DNA from: JBKDZR01 sp047971485
Lineage (GTDB): Bacteria > Pseudomonadota > Alphaproteobacteria > Rhodobacterales > Rhodobacteraceae
Assembly: GCA_047971485.1 (NCBI GenBank)
Contig: JBKDZR010000103.1
Location: 1 to 25,623, forward strand
Length of the DNA stretch: 25,623 nt
Direction of reading: 5' to 3'
Made by a program: the position numbers and the translations under genes
Notes under the pieces: model-generated
What the model was told of the DNA's origin: nothing
What the model saw: the letters and a program-made list of their open reading frames with translations, nothing else
Databases searched by the model: none
Shown here: positions 14,541 to 23,271 of the stretch, one piece after another
Layout of the letters: the number at the start of each line of letters is the position of its first letter
Numbering within the stretch: the first letter of the stretch is position 1

Positions 14541-15812
14541 CTACAGCGGCAATCCCTGATCCAAAGCCGCCAGAAAGCCGGCGATCTCCGCCTCGCCCAC
14601 GGGGAAAGACAGCGCCATCAGCCCCCGGGCCGCGAAATAGTAACCGCGTTCCTGCATGACCAGATGCAGCAGGGCCAAGAGCTTGCGATCAACCTCGGGG
14701 CCGGCCCCCGCGCGGGCATGGATGTTCATGATTGCCCCCATGCCGGTTGTGGTGAACGGCATATCCCGGCTGGTGAACAGAGTGTTCATCGTCGCCCGCA
14801 ACGCTTCGCCCCGCTGATAGAGGGCATCCAGCGCCTCGGGGGTCAAGTAATGGTCGATGGCGGCAATCCCGGCAGCCATGGTCAGGCTGTTATTGTTGAA
14901 CGTGCCGGCATGGGGCAGCGCATCGGGCCGCGCCGGATCGAACCGGTCCATGATCTCGGCCCGCCCACCGAAGGCACCAAAAGCCAGCCCCCCACCAAAG
15001 AACTTGCCCAGCGTCGTCATGTCCGACGTGATCCCCAGCCGGGCCTGCGCGCCGCCGGCGGCCATGCGTGCGGTCTGGACCTCATCGAAGATCAGGATGG
15101 CGCCATGGTCCCGAGTCAGATGGCCAAGGGCGGACAGGAACGCGGGCGTGCCGGGCACACAGCCCCCTGCCCCTTGCATCGGTTCGACAAGAACACAGGC
15201 AATGTCGCCACCCCGCGCCGCAAATTCCGCCCGACTGGCCGCAATATCGTTATAGGGCAGGCAGGCATAGTCGAACGGGACATCGACAGGCGACACACCG
15301 GCCCCGAAGGTCAGCACCCCACCGTGATAGCCGCCCCGGAACACCACAACCCGGTCCCGCCCGGTGACCAGCCGCGCCGCCGTCACGGCCATCAGGTTCG
15401 CCTCGGTCCCGGAATTGGCAAAGCGCAACCGGTCCATCGACGGGAACCGCGCGCACAGCCGCTCGGCCAGGTCCACCTCATAGGGAGTATGCGAGGACAG
15501 GTTGATGCCCTGCGCATGGGCCAGGGCCACGGCCTTGGCCAGAACCGGGGCGGAATGGCCGAAAATGCCCGCGGTGAATTCACCCAACAGATCGACATAG
15601 ACATGGCCATCGACATCGCGAATGCGGCAGCCCTCACCGCTTTCGATGCACAGCGGGAACGGGCTGACCCAAAGCGATGAGCGGGTATTTCCGCCAGGCA
15701 ATACCCGCCGGGCCCGCGCCAGCGCCGCCGCGCTGCCGGGATTGCGGGCATGGTATCGGTCCAGCGCCGTCTCAAGGGCAACCGTCAGCCGGGGCAGCAA
15801 GATGTCGGGCAT
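14541..15812 (-). CDS. Class-III PLP aminotransferase, glutamate-1-semialdehyde aminomutase-like
   Basis: A 423-residue fold-type I PLP enzyme. Landmarks are GNTRSSLWVSPFPL near residue 41, FANSGTEANLMAVTAAR (about 131-147), FRGGYHGG, IFDEVQTAR with the PLP-contacting Asp243, and the Schiff-base lysine Lys270 in TTLGKFFGGGLAFGAFGG. It is a paralogue-type relative of HemL; substrate is unknown, and such genes near transporters usually act in amino-acid or amine catabolism. GGAGA lies 6 bases before the ATG at 15810-15812. It follows tctA in the same direction, but a strong hairpin lies between them, so co-transcription with the mdc-tct operon is uncertain. Confidence 0.88.
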   Translation of the reverse strand: MPDILLPRLTVALETALDRYHARNPGSAAALARARRVLPGGNTRSSLWVSPFPLCIESGEGCRIRDVDGHVYVDLLGEFTAGIFGHSAPVLAKAVALAHAQGINLSSHTPYEVDLAERLCARFPSMDRLRFANSGTEANLMAVTAARLVTGRDRVVVFRGGYHGGVLTFGAGVSPVDVPFDYACLPYNDIAASRAEFAARGGDIACVLVEPMQGAGGCVPGTPAFLSALGHLTRDHGAILIFDEVQTARMAAGGAQARLGITSDMTTLGKFFGGGLAFGAFGGRAEIMDRFDPARPDALPHAGTFNNNSLTMAAGIAAIDHYLTPEALDALYQRGEALRATMNTLFTSRDMPFTTTGMGAIMNIHARAGAGPEVDRKLLALLHLVMQERGYYFAARGLMALSFPVGEAEIAGFLAALDQGLPL

Positions 15813-15937
15813 TGTCGTCTCCGCTTGGCCAGCGGCTGTGTCCGTCGATCACCGGGATGTCGGGACCCGCCGCGACTGTCGACGGTATAAAAAGCAATCG
15901 GGGGGTGTGCCATGGCTTTCCGCCGATCCCCACGGAT

Positions 15938-15968
15938 GGACAGGCCTGACACATCCCCAGGCCTGTCC
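15938..15968 (-). terminator. 11-bp perfect hairpin between tctA and the aminotransferase gene
   Basis: GGACAGGCCTG (15938-15948) pairs with CAGGCCTGTCC (15958-15968) around a 9-base loop, 27 bases after the tctA stop on the minus strand. No T-run follows in the direction of transcription, so it may be a Rho-assisted terminator or an mRNA 3'-end stabiliser. Confidence 0.5.
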
Positions 15969-15995
15969 GGTCGCTGTCCTTCAGCCCGGGGTGCC

Positions 15996-17501
15996 TCAGG
16001 CCAGCCGACGTTCCGCCCGCCAGGCCTGGAACTGGCCGTAGAACCCATATCCCAGAGACAGCAGGCTGAAGGTCAGGATCGTTCCGGCAATCGGCCGGCT
16101 GACCATCGCCCAGAAATCATAATCGACAATCAAAAGGCCCTGACGCAGGCTTTCCTCGGCCACCGGGCCCAGCACCAGCCCGATGATCAGCGGCGCGATC
16201 GGATAGCCCAGTTCACGCAGCGCAAAACCGAAGGCGCCAAAGGCCAGCATCACCGCAATATCGGCAGCGTTGTTGTTCAGCGCGTAAACCCCGGTCATGC
16301 ACATGACAACAATAGCCGGCCCGACCAGCGCATAGGGCATATCCAGCACCTTGGCGAACAGCCGCGCCGCGCGCAGGCCGAAAACCAGCATCAGGATATT
16401 GGCCAGCAACATGCCGATGAACACCGAATAGACCAGTTCCTTGTTCTGAACCATCATTAGGGGGCCCGGCACGATGCCATGGATGGTCAACCCGCCCAGC
16501 ATCACCGCCGTAGTCGCGCTGCCCGGAATGCCCAGAGCCAGAAGCGGGATCATGGATCCGCCCACGGCCGCATTGTTGGCCGATTCCGGTGCCGCCAGCC
16601 CCTCGGGCACGCCGGTGCCGAATTTCTTGGACTTGTCGGACCAGCGCACGGCCTCGCTGTAGGAGATGAAGGAGGCGGTGGTCGCGCCCACACCGGGCAG
16701 CGCGCCGACAATGGTACCGATGATCGAGGACCGCAGCAGGGTGAATTTCAACTGCAGATATTCCCGCAGCGTCGGCAACTGGGTGGAAACCTTCTCTTTG
16801 CCATCAACACCATGGCCTTCGCGGAACGGTTCGCTGAAACGCTGCAACACCTCGGCCAAGGCGAAGATGCCGATGATCGCCGGGACAAAGCTGATCCCGG
16901 TCAGCAACATGGTATTGCCAAAGGTGAAGCGCGTCGTACCCGATATCGGATCCAGCCCGACCGTGGCCAGGATCAACCCCATCAGCCCGGCCAGCAAGCC
17001 CTTGGTGGTGGATTTCGACCCGATCGAGGCAATCGCCGTGATCCCCAGAACCGCCAGCGCGAAATATTCCGCAGGACCAAAGCTGAGGGCAACCCGGGCC
17101 AGCGCCGGCGCCATCAGCGCCAGAACGATGGTGCCGAAGATACCGCCGATGGCCGAACTGGCCAGGGCCAGCCCCAGGGCCTTGCCGGCCTCGCCGCGCT
17201 TGGCCATGGGATAGCCCTCCAGCGCGGTACAGGCAGCCTCGGGACTGCCCGGCGTGTTGAACAGGATCGCCGAGATGGATCCCCCGAAGGTCGATCCGAC
17301 GTAGACCCCGCTGAGCAACAACAGCCCCTCGATCGGGTCGAAGACAAAGGTAAAGGGGATCAGCAGCGCCACGCCGACAATCCCGGTCAGGCCCGGAACC
17401 GATCCAAAGGCAATCCCCCAGACCACGCTGAAGATCAGAAAGACAAAGCTGATCGGATGACTGACCATATAGTTGATGGCAAGAGAAAAGGCCTCGATCA
17501 T
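15996..17501 (-). CDS. tctA: Tripartite tricarboxylate transporter, large permease subunit TctA
   Basis: A 501-residue integral membrane protein of the TctA family with about 12 hydrophobic segments. Both family marks are present: SVPGLTGIVGVALLIPFTF near residue 34, and NTPGSPEAACTALEGYPMAK around residue 90. It forms the ion-coupled channel subunit that accepts substrate from TctC. The ATG at 17499-17501 has only a weak upstream purine site (GGATCC). It lies 72 bases after tctB. Placement downstream of a malonate decarboxylase operon suggests malonate or a similar dicarboxylate as cargo, which is inference. Confidence 0.94.
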   Translation of the reverse strand: MIEAFSLAINYMVSHPISFVFLIFSVVWGIAFGSVPGLTGIVGVALLIPFTFVFDPIEGLLLLSGVYVGSTFGGSISAILFNTPGSPEAACTALEGYPMAKRGEAGKALGLALASSAIGGIFGTIVLALMAPALARVALSFGPAEYFALAVLGITAIASIGSKSTTKGLLAGLMGLILATVGLDPISGTTRFTFGNTMLLTGISFVPAIIGIFALAEVLQRFSEPFREGHGVDGKEKVSTQLPTLREYLQLKFTLLRSSIIGTIVGALPGVGATTASFISYSEAVRWSDKSKKFGTGVPEGLAAPESANNAAVGGSMIPLLALGIPGSATTAVMLGGLTIHGIVPGPLMMVQNKELVYSVFIGMLLANILMLVFGLRAARLFAKVLDMPYALVGPAIVVMCMTGVYALNNNAADIAVMLAFGAFGFALRELGYPIAPLIIGLVLGPVAEESLRQGLLIVDYDFWAMVSRPIAGTILTFSLLSLGYGFYGQFQAWRAERRLA

Positions 17502-17573
17502 CGGGCGGATCCTTTTGCGAAAGAACGGATGGGACGGGCGGACCGCACCGGGATGGAGCCGGGCGGGGCGGGA

Positions 17574-18068
17574 TCAATAGAACAGGATATTGAGATCATA
17601 AAACACCCCCGTGCCCCGCGGCAGCGGCAGCGACAGCGCGTAGGAAAAGAACGCGATCATCGCCACGGTAAAGACGATCGGGAAGATCAGTTTCACCATG
17701 CGGTTCCCATAGGGCAGCAGGTTGATCGCACAGCCCAGGAAGACGATCGTCGAAATCAGAAAGCCGATATGACCGAGCGCAAGGAAATAGCCGATCACCA
17801 GTATGGCAGACAGAACCAGCCGGACGATGCTGATCTGTGGGGCAGTGTCGGTTTCCGTGTCGCGGGCCGGCCGGCCGCTCAGGACCGACTGTGCGATCAG
17901 CACCGCCGACAGCACGAAAATCCCTGCCGCAATCAGCCGGGGCCAGAAATCCGCCCCCACCGGACTGGGGGCACCAAAGACCGGAAATTTGCCGGCCGCC
18001 CCCCACAGAAAGATCGACACCCCCAGCAGGACTATCGAGAACGCCAGATCAAGCATGTATCGAGTCAT
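17574..18068 (-). CDS. tctB: Tripartite tricarboxylate transporter, small permease subunit TctB
   Basis: A 164-residue hydrophobic protein with four predicted membrane segments, the first near LAFSIVLLGVSIFLWGAAG and the last near IFPIVFTVAMIAFFSYALSL. The mid-region GADFWPRLIAAGIFVLSAVL carries the FWP motif usual for TctB. It partners TctA in the inner membrane. GAGGGAGA lies 5 bases before the ATG at 18066-18068. It sits between tctC (115-base gap) and tctA. Confidence 0.92.
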   Translation of the reverse strand: MTRYMLDLAFSIVLLGVSIFLWGAAGKFPVFGAPSPVGADFWPRLIAAGIFVLSAVLIAQSVLSGRPARDTETDTAPQISIVRLVLSAILVIGYFLALGHIGFLISTIVFLGCAINLLPYGNRMVKLIFPIVFTVAMIAFFSYALSLPLPRGTGVFYDLNILFY

Positions 18069-18183
18069 TTTTCTCCCTCATTGGCTTGGTCGGCAGAACC
18101 GCCCCCACGGTTCCCGGGGCCGGACTGTTCCGTCCCCCCGACATGTACGGATCCGGACCGGCGCGCGGCCCGGACCCTGTCGT

Positions 18184-19155
18184 TCAGTTCGCCATGTTGA
18201 TTTCGGACAGAACGTCGGAATAGACCTTGATCTGTTCGTCAAGGAAGGCGGCGAAGGCGTCGGGACCCAGGAATTCGGACCGGTACTGAAGCGAACTTTT
18301 GGCCTCGATCTCCTTGTATTCCGGGGTTTGTGCAGCCTCGGCCAGCAAGGCGGCAATGCGCTCGGCATGGGCCGGATCGTCGGCCTGCTTCATCGCCATC
18401 CCGCGCCAGCGACCCAGGGTCACGTCATGGCCCAGTTCCCGCGCGGTGGGCACATCGGGCAGTTCGGGCAGGCGCTCTTCCGAGAAGATGACCAGCGGGC
18501 GCAGCTCACCGGATTCGATGACACCGCGCGCAGGCCCATATTCTTCATACAGCAGATCGGTATGCCCGCCCATGGCACTGGCCAGCGCCTCGGACGATCC
18601 CTTGAATGGCACCGCCGTCAGCGTCGCCCCGGTGGTGGTGTTCCACAGCCCGACCAGCGTTGCGTCAAAGCCGGCGGCCCCCGCGATACCGACCTTCAGT
18701 TCCCCGGGATTGGCCGTAGCAAAGTCGATCACCTCTTCAATGGTCTGGAACGTGCTGTCCTTGCCCACATAGAACAGGCCCTGATCGTATTGGACCCGGG
18801 CGATGGGACGATAGGTTGTCAGGTCGATCCGGCCCAACACATGGCTGATCACCTCTTCGGGGCCGATGGCCTGCAGGGTCTGGCCATTGGCCGGGCGCTG
18901 CGCAAAGGCGGCGGCCGCCGGCATGCCGGCGCCCCCGGCCATGGAGAGCGGGATCAGTTGCACACCGCTGATGCCTTCGAACGGCAGGCCGATGGCGCGA
19001 ATGAAATTGTCGGTACCGCCACCGGGGCCGAACTGATGGATCACCTCGATGGGTTTCGAGGGATAGTCCTGCGCCGCGGCCGGCACGGCCAGGGCGGCTG
19101 TCGCGAGAAGTCCGGCGGTGGCGCCCGCGCGGATCAGTGCCAGTGCTTCCTTCAT
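18184..19155 (-). CDS. tctC: Tripartite tricarboxylate transporter, periplasmic binding subunit TctC (Bug family)
   Basis: A 323-residue periplasmic binding protein. Residues 1-28 are a signal peptide with cleavage expected after AAA (AVPAAA-QDYPSK). The mature start YPSKPIEVIHQFGPGGGTDN and later QRPANGQTL correspond to Bug/TctC elements, but the normally well-kept N-x-x-GAGG block is replaced by MAGGAGMP, so the pocket may be tuned to an unusual ligand. A GGAGGAGA site ends about 6 bases before the ATG at 19153-19155, which decides this start over upstream frames. It follows mdcH by 126 bases in the same direction. Confidence 0.93.
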   Translation of the reverse strand: MKEALALIRAGATAGLLATAALAVPAAAQDYPSKPIEVIHQFGPGGGTDNFIRAIGLPFEGISGVQLIPLSMAGGAGMPAAAAFAQRPANGQTLQAIGPEEVISHVLGRIDLTTYRPIARVQYDQGLFYVGKDSTFQTIEEVIDFATANPGELKVGIAGAAGFDATLVGLWNTTTGATLTAVPFKGSSEALASAMGGHTDLLYEEYGPARGVIESGELRPLVIFSEERLPELPDVPTARELGHDVTLGRWRGMAMKQADDPAHAERIAALLAEAAQTPEYKEIEAKSSLQYRSEFLGPDAFAAFLDEQIKVYSDVLSEINMAN

Positions 19156-19206
19156 TGGGATCTCCTCCATGTTGTTCCCAGTTTCCTCCCCCCGTGCCTT
19201 TTGGCC

Positions 19207-19224
19207 GATCCGGTCGCCCGGATC
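19207..19224. other. 7-bp hairpin in the mdcH-tctC gap
   Basis: GATCCGG (19207-19213) and CCGGATC (19218-19224) pair around TCGC. It lies in the 126-base gap between the decarboxylase genes and the transporter genes. It could act as a processing or attenuation point giving different mRNA levels; there is no T-run. Confidence 0.35.
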
Positions 19225-19281
19225 ATCGCACAGCGGCGCCGTCTGGATCCCTGCGCCTTGCGGGCCGGTGATCCGCAAACT

Positions 19282-20187
19282 TCATAAGACTTTCTCCACC
19301 CAGGCTGCCGCGCCAGCGGGGCTACGAAATTCGGCCAGTGAACGGGCCGGCATGCGGGGGTGAAGATCCCGGACGATGCGGGTCATCTGATCGCCGGGTC
19401 CGATTTCCAGAAATGCCCGCGCCCCGTGTTCAATGGCCGCATCAAGGGTTGAGGCCCACCGAACCGGCGCGGCGATCTGCTCGGCCAGAGCCGTCACCAG
19501 GGCCTCGCGGGTCAGGGCCCGGCGCGCATTCCAGGCCCCGATGAACGGCACTCGGGGGCGGGTCAGGATCTTGTCCAGAAGCCCCCGCAAACCGGCCACG
19601 GCCGGGGCCATCAGCGGGCAATGAGACGCAACACTGACCTGCAGGGGCCGCACTGTCAGGGCCGTTTGCCCAAGCCCGGCAGTCAGCCGGTCCACCGCCA
19701 CCCGGGTGCCGGCAACGACCAGATGCTCGGGGCCATTCAGGATCGCCGGATAGGCGCCGGCCTCGGCCACCCTGTCCATCAGCCCATCGAGCCGCCCGCG
19801 CAGGGCCAGCATCGCCTGCGGCTCGGCGCAGGCCCCATCCATCAGCCCGGCACGGTCAACGGCCAGGGCCGGGGCGGCCTCGGCGCTGAGCGCACCGGCA
19901 GCATGGGCGGCAGAGATCTCGCCCACGCTATACCCCAGGATCGCAGCCGGACGAGGCAACAAGGGCGCCAACACTGTCCACAGCCCGACACCATGGGCCA
20001 CGGCCAGGGGTTGCGCGTGGCGGTTGGCAAAGATGGCCTCCGCAGGCAAATGGCCCTGCTGATCCAGCACCAGACCGGTCAGGTGCAGGACCTGATCCAA
20101 CACCCCCCCTGCCGCCGTTCCCGCAAAGGGCGCGAACATCGCCGCCGTCTGGCTGCCCTGTCCCGGGAAGATGACCGCCAGCCCCAT
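19282..20187 (-). CDS. mdcH: Malonate decarboxylase epsilon subunit (malonyl-CoA:ACP transacylase)
   Basis: Loads malonyl groups from malonyl-CoA onto the holo-MdcC carrier to prime the enzyme. The 301-residue acyltransferase fold begins AVIFPGQGSQTAAMF and has the nucleophile Ser87 in GYSVGE and the partner His189 in VASHCPLM. It ends with the usual EIGPGDQMTRIV block. It differs from FabD in context and in its shorter, mdc-type sequence. Its ATG follows the mdcB stop by 3 bases, so it is the last gene of the tightly coupled mdc run. Confidence 0.92.
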   Translation of the reverse strand: MGLAVIFPGQGSQTAAMFAPFAGTAAGGVLDQVLHLTGLVLDQQGHLPAEAIFANRHAQPLAVAHGVGLWTVLAPLLPRPAAILGYSVGEISAAHAAGALSAEAAPALAVDRAGLMDGACAEPQAMLALRGRLDGLMDRVAEAGAYPAILNGPEHLVVAGTRVAVDRLTAGLGQTALTVRPLQVSVASHCPLMAPAVAGLRGLLDKILTRPRVPFIGAWNARRALTREALVTALAEQIAAPVRWASTLDAAIEHGARAFLEIGPGDQMTRIVRDLHPRMPARSLAEFRSPAGAAAWVEKVL

Positions 20188-20190
20188 CGC

Positions 20191-21045
20191 CTAGCCCTCC
20201 AGCCCGGTCAGGAACAGCGCCGCCGACAGCATATCCGCCGAGCCGCCCGGGCTAAGGTTACGCGCAGTATGGGCCTGATGCAGGGCAATGGCCCGGGCCT
20301 TGCCATCAGCGGCCAGTGCACCGCCCGCGCGCCGCCAGGCCGCCGCCTCGGCCCGGGCCCAATCCAGCCCTGTCGGCCCCCCACGATACAAAAGATTGGT
20401 ATCCTCAAGGGTGGCCAGGCTGGCAAAGAAGCCATCCAACGCCACGGCGTCTGGGTCTCCGCCCCGCATACGGGTAGCGGCCATGGCCGGCAGAACGGCC
20501 CGGCGCAGAACCGGGAAGCCGGCCGCCGCCTGGGCCCGCGCCCCCCCGGCCCCGTAGCGGCTGGCCACCGTCGCACCATGGCTGTCCCCATCGCCGTGTG
20601 CGGCAGCGATCTCGCGCCCCCAAAGCAGGCCAACCGCCGCCGCCACCCGCGCCGGACGGGGGCGCTGCCCCATGGCGATCAACCGCCCGGCCGCCGCAGC
20701 CAAAAAGCCGATGGCAAAGATCGCGCCCCGGTGGGTATTGACCCCGCCGGTGGCCGCCAGCATGTCCTGCTCGGCCCGGAGGCCAAGATCGCGCAATGCG
20801 TCAAACCCGGCCCGGGCCACGCCCGCCGCGGCAATCGCCTGGAAATAGCCATGCAGGGCATCAATCGAGGCCAGGAAAGTCGCGGCGTTCATGTCCTCAT
20901 GGGCACCATTATCGACAAAACTGACCAGCCCGGGTTTGGGATAACAGGCCAGTTCCCCCAGCAGGGCCTGCGATGCGGCACGGGCGATCCCGGTGGCGGA
21001 GCTGGCCGTCCGGAGCCGGGGGCGGGCGATCGGATAAGCCGTCAT
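20191..21045 (-). CDS. mdcB: Triphosphoribosyl-dephospho-CoA synthase for malonate decarboxylase
   Basis: Makes 2'-(5''-triphosphoribosyl)-3'-dephospho-CoA from ATP and dephospho-CoA, the precursor of the carrier's prosthetic group. The 284-residue protein shows the CitG/MdcB motifs YPKPGLVSFVDNGAHEDM (about residues 35-52) and GGVNTHRGAIF (about 100-110), with a late SPGGSADML block. The CitG relative acts in citrate lyase; the surrounding mdc genes settle the assignment. Its start overlaps the mdcG stop as ATGA. Confidence 0.93.
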   Translation of the reverse strand: MTAYPIARPRLRTASSATGIARAASQALLGELACYPKPGLVSFVDNGAHEDMNAATFLASIDALHGYFQAIAAAGVARAGFDALRDLGLRAEQDMLAATGGVNTHRGAIFAIGFLAAAAGRLIAMGQRPRPARVAAAVGLLWGREIAAAHGDGDSHGATVASRYGAGGARAQAAAGFPVLRRAVLPAMAATRMRGGDPDAVALDGFFASLATLEDTNLLYRGGPTGLDWARAEAAAWRRAGGALAADGKARAIALHQAHTARNLSPGGSADMLSAALFLTGLEG

Positions 21046-21662
21046 GCCGCCGCCCCGACCATCAGACCCGCGCGGGAGACCAGACGCGGCCCGCGCATCC
21101 CGCGCAGCAGGACCTGCGGGGTCGTGCCCAGCATTTCCCTCCAGGAAATGGCCTCGCCGGTTGCCAACACGATCTCGCCGTCGATCCGCGGGGTGATGTG
21201 GGTTTGCAGCCCCGTCAGAAAAGCGGTTTCACGGGTCGGGTCCCCCCGTCCCCAGCCCTCGATCAACAGATCCAGATCGGATCCTTCACGCAGATAGGGC
21301 AGCCCGGTAAACGCGGACCAGGCCAGGGATCCATAGATCCGGAGCCCCAGCCCCAGGGCCTGTCCTTCGGCCAGCATCTGTCGCAGCCGACCCTGCCATG
21401 CCTCTGGTGCCGTGCCGATGGCGTCGCCCAGATGCGGTGGGCGGTGCCGCCCGAGGATCGCGCTGGCGGGTGCGGCAAAGCCGACGCGTCGCGGCCCGGT
21501 CCCCGGCGGTGGGCACCAGCCCAGCAGAACCATGCCTTCAGGCGCGATCCCGGCCCGCTGAACGAAGGGCCGCCCCACCCCGGCCCAATCGGCCAGGCGG
21601 GGGTCGTCACGCAGCGCCGCCGGATCCACCCGGAGGAAATCATGGCGGCGCGCGGCGATCAT
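21042..21662 (-). CDS. mdcG: Malonate decarboxylase holo-ACP synthase (phosphoribosyl-dephospho-CoA transferase)
   Basis: Transfers the phosphoribosyl-dephospho-CoA group onto the serine of MdcC. The 206-residue protein carries a nucleotidyltransferase core: IYGSLAWSAFTG (Gly111, Ser112) followed by SDLDLL with metal-binding Asp129 and Asp131. The N-terminal RRHDFLRVDP is typical for MdcG. Length is normal. Start and stop codons overlap mdcE and mdcB respectively as ATGA. Confidence 0.93.
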   Translation of the reverse strand: MIAARRHDFLRVDPAALRDDPRLADWAGVGRPFVQRAGIAPEGMVLLGWCPPPGTGPRRVGFAAPASAILGRHRPPHLGDAIGTAPEAWQGRLRQMLAEGQALGLGLRIYGSLAWSAFTGLPYLREGSDLDLLIEGWGRGDPTRETAFLTGLQTHITPRIDGEIVLATGEAISWREMLGTTPQVLLRGMRGPRLVSRAGLMVGAAA

Positions 21663-22378
21663 GCCTGGATCACCCGCTGGGTCACGTCATGGGCCATGAC
21701 ACGCCCGCCACGTTCCATCCCCTGCTGGCGGCGGCGGTCCACCCCATCGTCGGGTAAATTGGCGAATGCCTGCTCCAGACGCGCCGGGCTGGGATGGTCC
21801 CAGACCTCATCCAGTGCGCCAATGGCATGGTAGTTCTGCACCCCGGGGCCAAAGACGGCGGACTTCTGAACAAGATCCTGTAATCTTGACAAAGGGATAC
21901 GGGTAATTCTTGACATGGCATCCAAGCGCATCACCCGGATTTCAGCCTCGCCCAGGGCGACAGATCCGGTGGCCGCCATCCCGGTGGCCATATACCCCCC
22001 CGACAGGGCGAGCGAGTGGATCAGTGCCAGAATGCGGTGGCCTCGGCGCCGCGCCATGTGCAAAACTTTGGACAAATGCGCCAGATAACCAGCATTACCC
22101 ATCAATTCGTCCCGCTTTGCCAGGCGCTGACCAGAATTGTCGACGATGAACAGGATATCACGCGGGGCCTTCCCCGCGTCGGCCCTCACCGCTTCCAGCA
22201 CGATACCGGCCAAGGCCAGGGCCTCATCCGCGCCAATCTCGGTCCGATCCGTGGTGCCGACGATCAGCACGGGCCGGTCGGCCAGCTGGGCGCCACCGGA
22301 AAAGACCGCTCCCGCTTTGCGGATCTGCACCTCAGTAGCGAAACAGGCATCGAGCAGGGTATTCAAATCGCCGCTCAT
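21659..22378 (-). CDS. mdcE: Malonate decarboxylase gamma subunit
   Basis: Forms with MdcD the decarboxylase that releases CO2 from malonyl-S-ACP, regenerating acetyl-S-ACP. The 239-residue crotonase-fold protein contains ILFIVDNSGQRLAKRDELMG, and SLALSGGYMATGMAATGS that is likely to form the oxyanion/CoA-site loop. The C-terminal arginine-rich helix (ERGGRVMAHDVTQRV) is typical. The start overlaps mdcD and the stop overlaps mdcG (ATGA both times), implying fixed stoichiometry. Confidence 0.93.
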   Translation of the reverse strand: MSGDLNTLLDACFATEVQIRKAGAVFSGGAQLADRPVLIVGTTDRTEIGADEALALAGIVLEAVRADAGKAPRDILFIVDNSGQRLAKRDELMGNAGYLAHLSKVLHMARRRGHRILALIHSLALSGGYMATGMAATGSVALGEAEIRVMRLDAMSRITRIPLSRLQDLVQKSAVFGPGVQNYHAIGALDEVWDHPSPARLEQAFANLPDDGVDRRRQQGMERGGRVMAHDVTQRVIQA

Positions 22379-23271
22379 GCGCCCGGCCCCCTCATCGTCA
22401 CAAGAAAATCCTCATGGGACAGATCCGGCAGCCGCACCGCATCCGGCGCCCCCAGCCGCTTCCAGATATCGCGGGCATCCGGCGCATCCCCGAAATCGCG
22501 CAGGCGCGCGGCCAGTTCGGCGTGCTCGACCAGCATGGCATCAAGATCCAAAGGTCGGCTTTGACCCAGCAGGTCCACCAACGCGGCACGGAACGCAGCG
22601 GTGTCATCCTCAACCAGATGGTCCGCCTCACCGATCAGCAGGCGATGGCGTCCGCCCATGGTTCGCCAGACAAGGGGGCGGTCGGTAGCGTCGAATTCCT
22701 CGACCCCGCGGGCCGTTTCGATCACCTCGGGGCCGGAAACCGACAGCCGGCCCTCGGCGCTCATGACGATCCAGTCGCAGCAGCGGGTGGCAATGGCCAC
22801 CCCGCCGAAACAGCCGTTGGCCGAGCCAATGGCGGCGATGGTCGGCACGCCAGCATCGCGGGCCGTCAGGATGGCGCGCTGCAATTCACCCACCGCGATC
22901 AGCCCGGCATTGGCCTCATGCAGGCGAACACCGCCGCTGTCGGGCAGGAAGATGACGGCCTCGGGGCGGTGCTCAGCCGCGCGCAGGAACAGGCCAGCCA
23001 GCTTGGCACCATGGACCTCACCCACCGCGCCGCCCATGAAACGGCCCTCTTGCGCGGCGATCATCACGGGGCGGCCATCCAGGGTGGCCTCGCCGATGAT
23101 CACGCCGTCATCAAAGGCCGCCGGCAGATCCAGCATCGCCAGATGCGGGCTGCGCACCCGATCCGAGGGCGGCAGGATTTCGGCAAAGCTGCCGGGATCG
23201 ACCAGAGCGGCGATCCGGTCGCGGGCGGTCAGTTCCAGAAGGCTCTGGCGGAAGGGGGCAGCGATGCTCAT
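22375..23271 (-). CDS. mdcD: Malonate decarboxylase beta subunit
   Basis: Partner of MdcE in the biotin-independent decarboxylase. The 298-residue carboxyltransferase-like protein begins with the family block ELTARDRIAALVDPGSFAEI. It has EGRFMGGAVGEVHGAKL, FLPDSGGVRLHEANAG, and the GSANGCFGGVAIATRCCD loop expected to position the thioester carbonyl. No biotin-dependent Mad-type subunits are in the window, consistent with the soluble acetate-forming Mdc system. The start overlaps the mdcC stop as ATGA. Confidence 0.94.
   Translation of the reverse strand: MSIAAPFRQSLLELTARDRIAALVDPGSFAEILPPSDRVRSPHLAMLDLPAAFDDGVIIGEATLDGRPVMIAAQEGRFMGGAVGEVHGAKLAGLFLRAAEHRPEAVIFLPDSGGVRLHEANAGLIAVGELQRAILTARDAGVPTIAAIGSANGCFGGVAIATRCCDWIVMSAEGRLSVSGPEVIETARGVEEFDATDRPLVWRTMGGRHRLLIGEADHLVEDDTAAFRAALVDLLGQSRPLDLDAMLVEHAELAARLRDFGDAPDARDIWKRLGAPDAVRLPDLSHEDFLVTMRGPGA

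Noticed and set aside
16479..18200. Long open frame of about 573 codons on the plus strand
   Set aside because: It is the antisense shadow of tctA and tctB, with a hydrophilic Gln/Asp/Arg-rich composition and no family resemblance.
19621..21297. Long open frame of about 558 codons on the plus strand
   Set aside because: Antisense to mdcH, mdcB and mdcG, which have clear motifs, proper starts and coupling overlaps.
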